Assembly: GCF_014926405.1 (NCBI RefSeq)
Contig: NZ_JACXXJ020000005.1
Span: 749,001 to 813,000, forward strand
Direction: 5' to 3'
Length of the DNA: 64,000 bases
Source of the DNA: Agrobacterium vitis
GTDB taxonomy: Bacteria > Pseudomonadota > Alphaproteobacteria > Rhizobiales > Rhizobiaceae
In this document: piece by piece, positions 63,315 to 64,000 of the stretch
Position numbering within the stretch: position 1 is the stretch's first letter
How the letters are laid out: each line of letters starts with the position of its first letter
Translations under genes and position numbers: made by a program
Notes under the pieces: model-generated
The model's input: only the letters and a program-made list of their open reading frames with translations
Databases searched by the model: none
Told to the model about the DNA's origin: nothing

Positions 63315-63952
63315 TGGCGGCTCTTGCCCTATCCGAGGTCTTTGACTTGTTAGCAATCTCGTCAGTGACCTGGAGCATCCAGCGCAATGACGAATTCGAC
63401 AGCCTTGGTTCTGGCGATGTCTGGCAGGCAGAGCTTGCCGCACCGCTCTGGACGGCCGAGGTGACGCTCGGCACATCCCGAAACGATCAGCTGACACAAG
63501 TCGCCGCCGTGATCCGCAGCCTGGATGGTGTTCGCATCGCCTTCCTGATCTGCGACCTGATCCGTCAATATCCGTTGCTCGATCCCAAAGGCACAGCGAT
63601 CGCGGGCCGCAACATCACGGTTCGGGAAATCGGCGCTGACCGCGTGACAGCGAGAATGACCGGGTTTCCGGCAGGCTATCAGCTATCGCCGGGCGACAAG
63701 CTACAAATCACCTATGGCGACCAGATTGCTTTTGCCGAGGTGTCGCGCCCAGCAGCGGCCGATGCGAACGGCAATCTCGATGCACCGATTTTCCCGCGCC
63801 TTCCTTTGGCCGTTGCGAGCGGCATGGCGGTCATATTGATCCGCCCGGCCTGTCCGGTGGTCATCGTTCCCGAAAGCCATAACCCCGGCGAAGCCAAAAG
63901 GACGGTCACGTCGGGAGCCGGCTTCAAAGTCATTCAAAAGCGGAGGGTCTGA
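63314..63952 (+). CDS. Distal tail protein, hypothetical
   Basis: 212 residues from MAALALSEVFDLL; stop of the tape measure (TAATG) overlaps. Beta-rich (SSVTWSIQRNDEFDSLGSGD; DRVTARMTGFPAGYQLSPGD). It occupies the place of distal-tail proteins in siphophages and GTA-like tails. Family assigned by position and character only. Confidence 0.7.
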   Translation: MAALALSEVFDLLAISSVTWSIQRNDEFDSLGSGDVWQAELAAPLWTAEVTLGTSRNDQLTQVAAVIRSLDGVRIAFLICDLIRQYPLLDPKGTAIAGRNITVREIGADRVTARMTGFPAGYQLSPGDKLQITYGDQIAFAEVSRPAAADANGNLDAPIFPRLPLAVASGMAVILIRPACPVVIVPESHNPGEAKRTVTSGAGFKVIQKRRV

Positions 63953-64000
63953 TGCGAGACATTGACAGTGCCACGCTGGCCGCGCTGGAGCGCGCACCGA
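63952..64000 (+). CDS. Start of next tail gene (partial, possibly DUF2163 type)
   Basis: MRDIDSATLAALERAP before the window ends; TGATG overlap with the preceding gene. The N-terminus and position fit the DUF2163/hub-type proteins of such tails, but 16 residues cannot prove it. Confidence 0.5.
   Translation, partial: MRDIDSATLAALERAP

Larger units (their letters stand above)
36252..64000 (+). mobile_element. Mu-like transposable prophage (left 27.7 kb; right end outside the window)
   Basis: Gene order C-ner-A-B-(DUF3164)-gp16-Mor-lysis-gp27-terminase-portal-F-G-protease-capsid-gp36-gp37-tail follows Mu. No tyrosine or serine integrase is present. Tail genes are of siphophage type (tail tube, chaperone with frameshift, tape measure, no sheath). 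All visible genes are open, so the prophage looks intact up to base 64000. Confidence 0.96.

Noticed and set aside
36252..64000. Search for an integrase to define a lambda-type prophage
   Set aside because: No tyrosine or serine recombinase; the MuA/MuB pair explains integration.

Overview
The window is a stretch of an alphaproteobacterial chromosome, almost certainly Rhizobiaceae (Agrobacterium/Allorhizobium/Rhizobium type). The evidence is the DnaG and RpoD sequences, the BioR-type operators next to bioY, rhizobial extragenic palindromes, IS66 and IS21 family elements and a Mu-like rhizobial prophage. Species cannot be fixed from the sequence alone. No rRNA, tRNA or CRISPR array was found.

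Layout. 1-6 kb is core: bioY-bioB (minus strand, two perfect BioR boxes), dnaG, then rpoD with an intrinsic terminator. 6-7.4 kb is gene-poor, with three copies of an extragenic palindromic repeat, a second degenerate copy of the rpoD terminator, and a run of seven hairpins (7101-7361) that looks like a structured RNA. 7.4-24.5 kb is mostly chromosomal accessory and housekeeping: an unrecognised 586-residue protein, an M20 amidohydrolase, a TonB-like Pro-rich DUF930 protein, the divergent argO/argP pair, an H-NOX sensor translationally coupled to a GGDEF-EAL protein, a YjbQ-type protein, a secreted Pro-rich protein, a membrane-dipeptidase-like enzyme, a SPINDLY-type O-GlcNAc transferase downstream of a protein built from exactly 64 octapeptide repeats, and UDP-galactopyranose mutase. 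24.5-36.2 kb is a scrambled, lower-GC island. It holds an IS3 remnant, a cold-shock gene, a D12-type DNA methylase fragment cut by a truncated IS21, a NUDIX gene, an intact IS66 element with 8-bp target duplication and a passenger gene, a duplicated small membrane-protein locus flanking two unknown divergent genes, and a large HD + Hsp90-like ATPase protein.

36.25-64 kb (running off the window) is a Mu-like transposable prophage. The order is S24 repressor with divergent operators, Ner, ParB-like protein, MuA-type transposase, MuB-type ATPase, DUF3164, GemA/gp16, Mor-like activator, lysis cassette (M15 peptidase, two small membrane proteins, Rz/Rz1 spanins), TraR/DksA, gp27, large terminase, portal, gpF with a fused C-terminal nuclease-like domain, gpG, protease/scaffold, decoration, major capsid, gp36, gp37, tail tube, tail chaperone with a programmed -1 frameshift into DUF1799, tape measure with a lytic-transglycosylase-like segment, and distal tail proteins. 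The tail module has no sheath gene, so the virion is predicted to be a siphophage (as in B3/D3112/RcapMu-type phages) although head and transposition genes are Mu-like. The prophage shows no obvious gene disruption up to the window edge.

Most novel-looking items: the 64-octad Ser/Thr protein with an exact 17-octad super-period next to an O-GlcNAc-transferase-like enzyme; the seven-hairpin RNA at 7.1-7.36 kb; the HD/Hsp90-like conflict-type gene and its flanking duplicated locus; the G-GGA-AAC frameshift; and a conserved 25-bp element found twice in the prophage late region.
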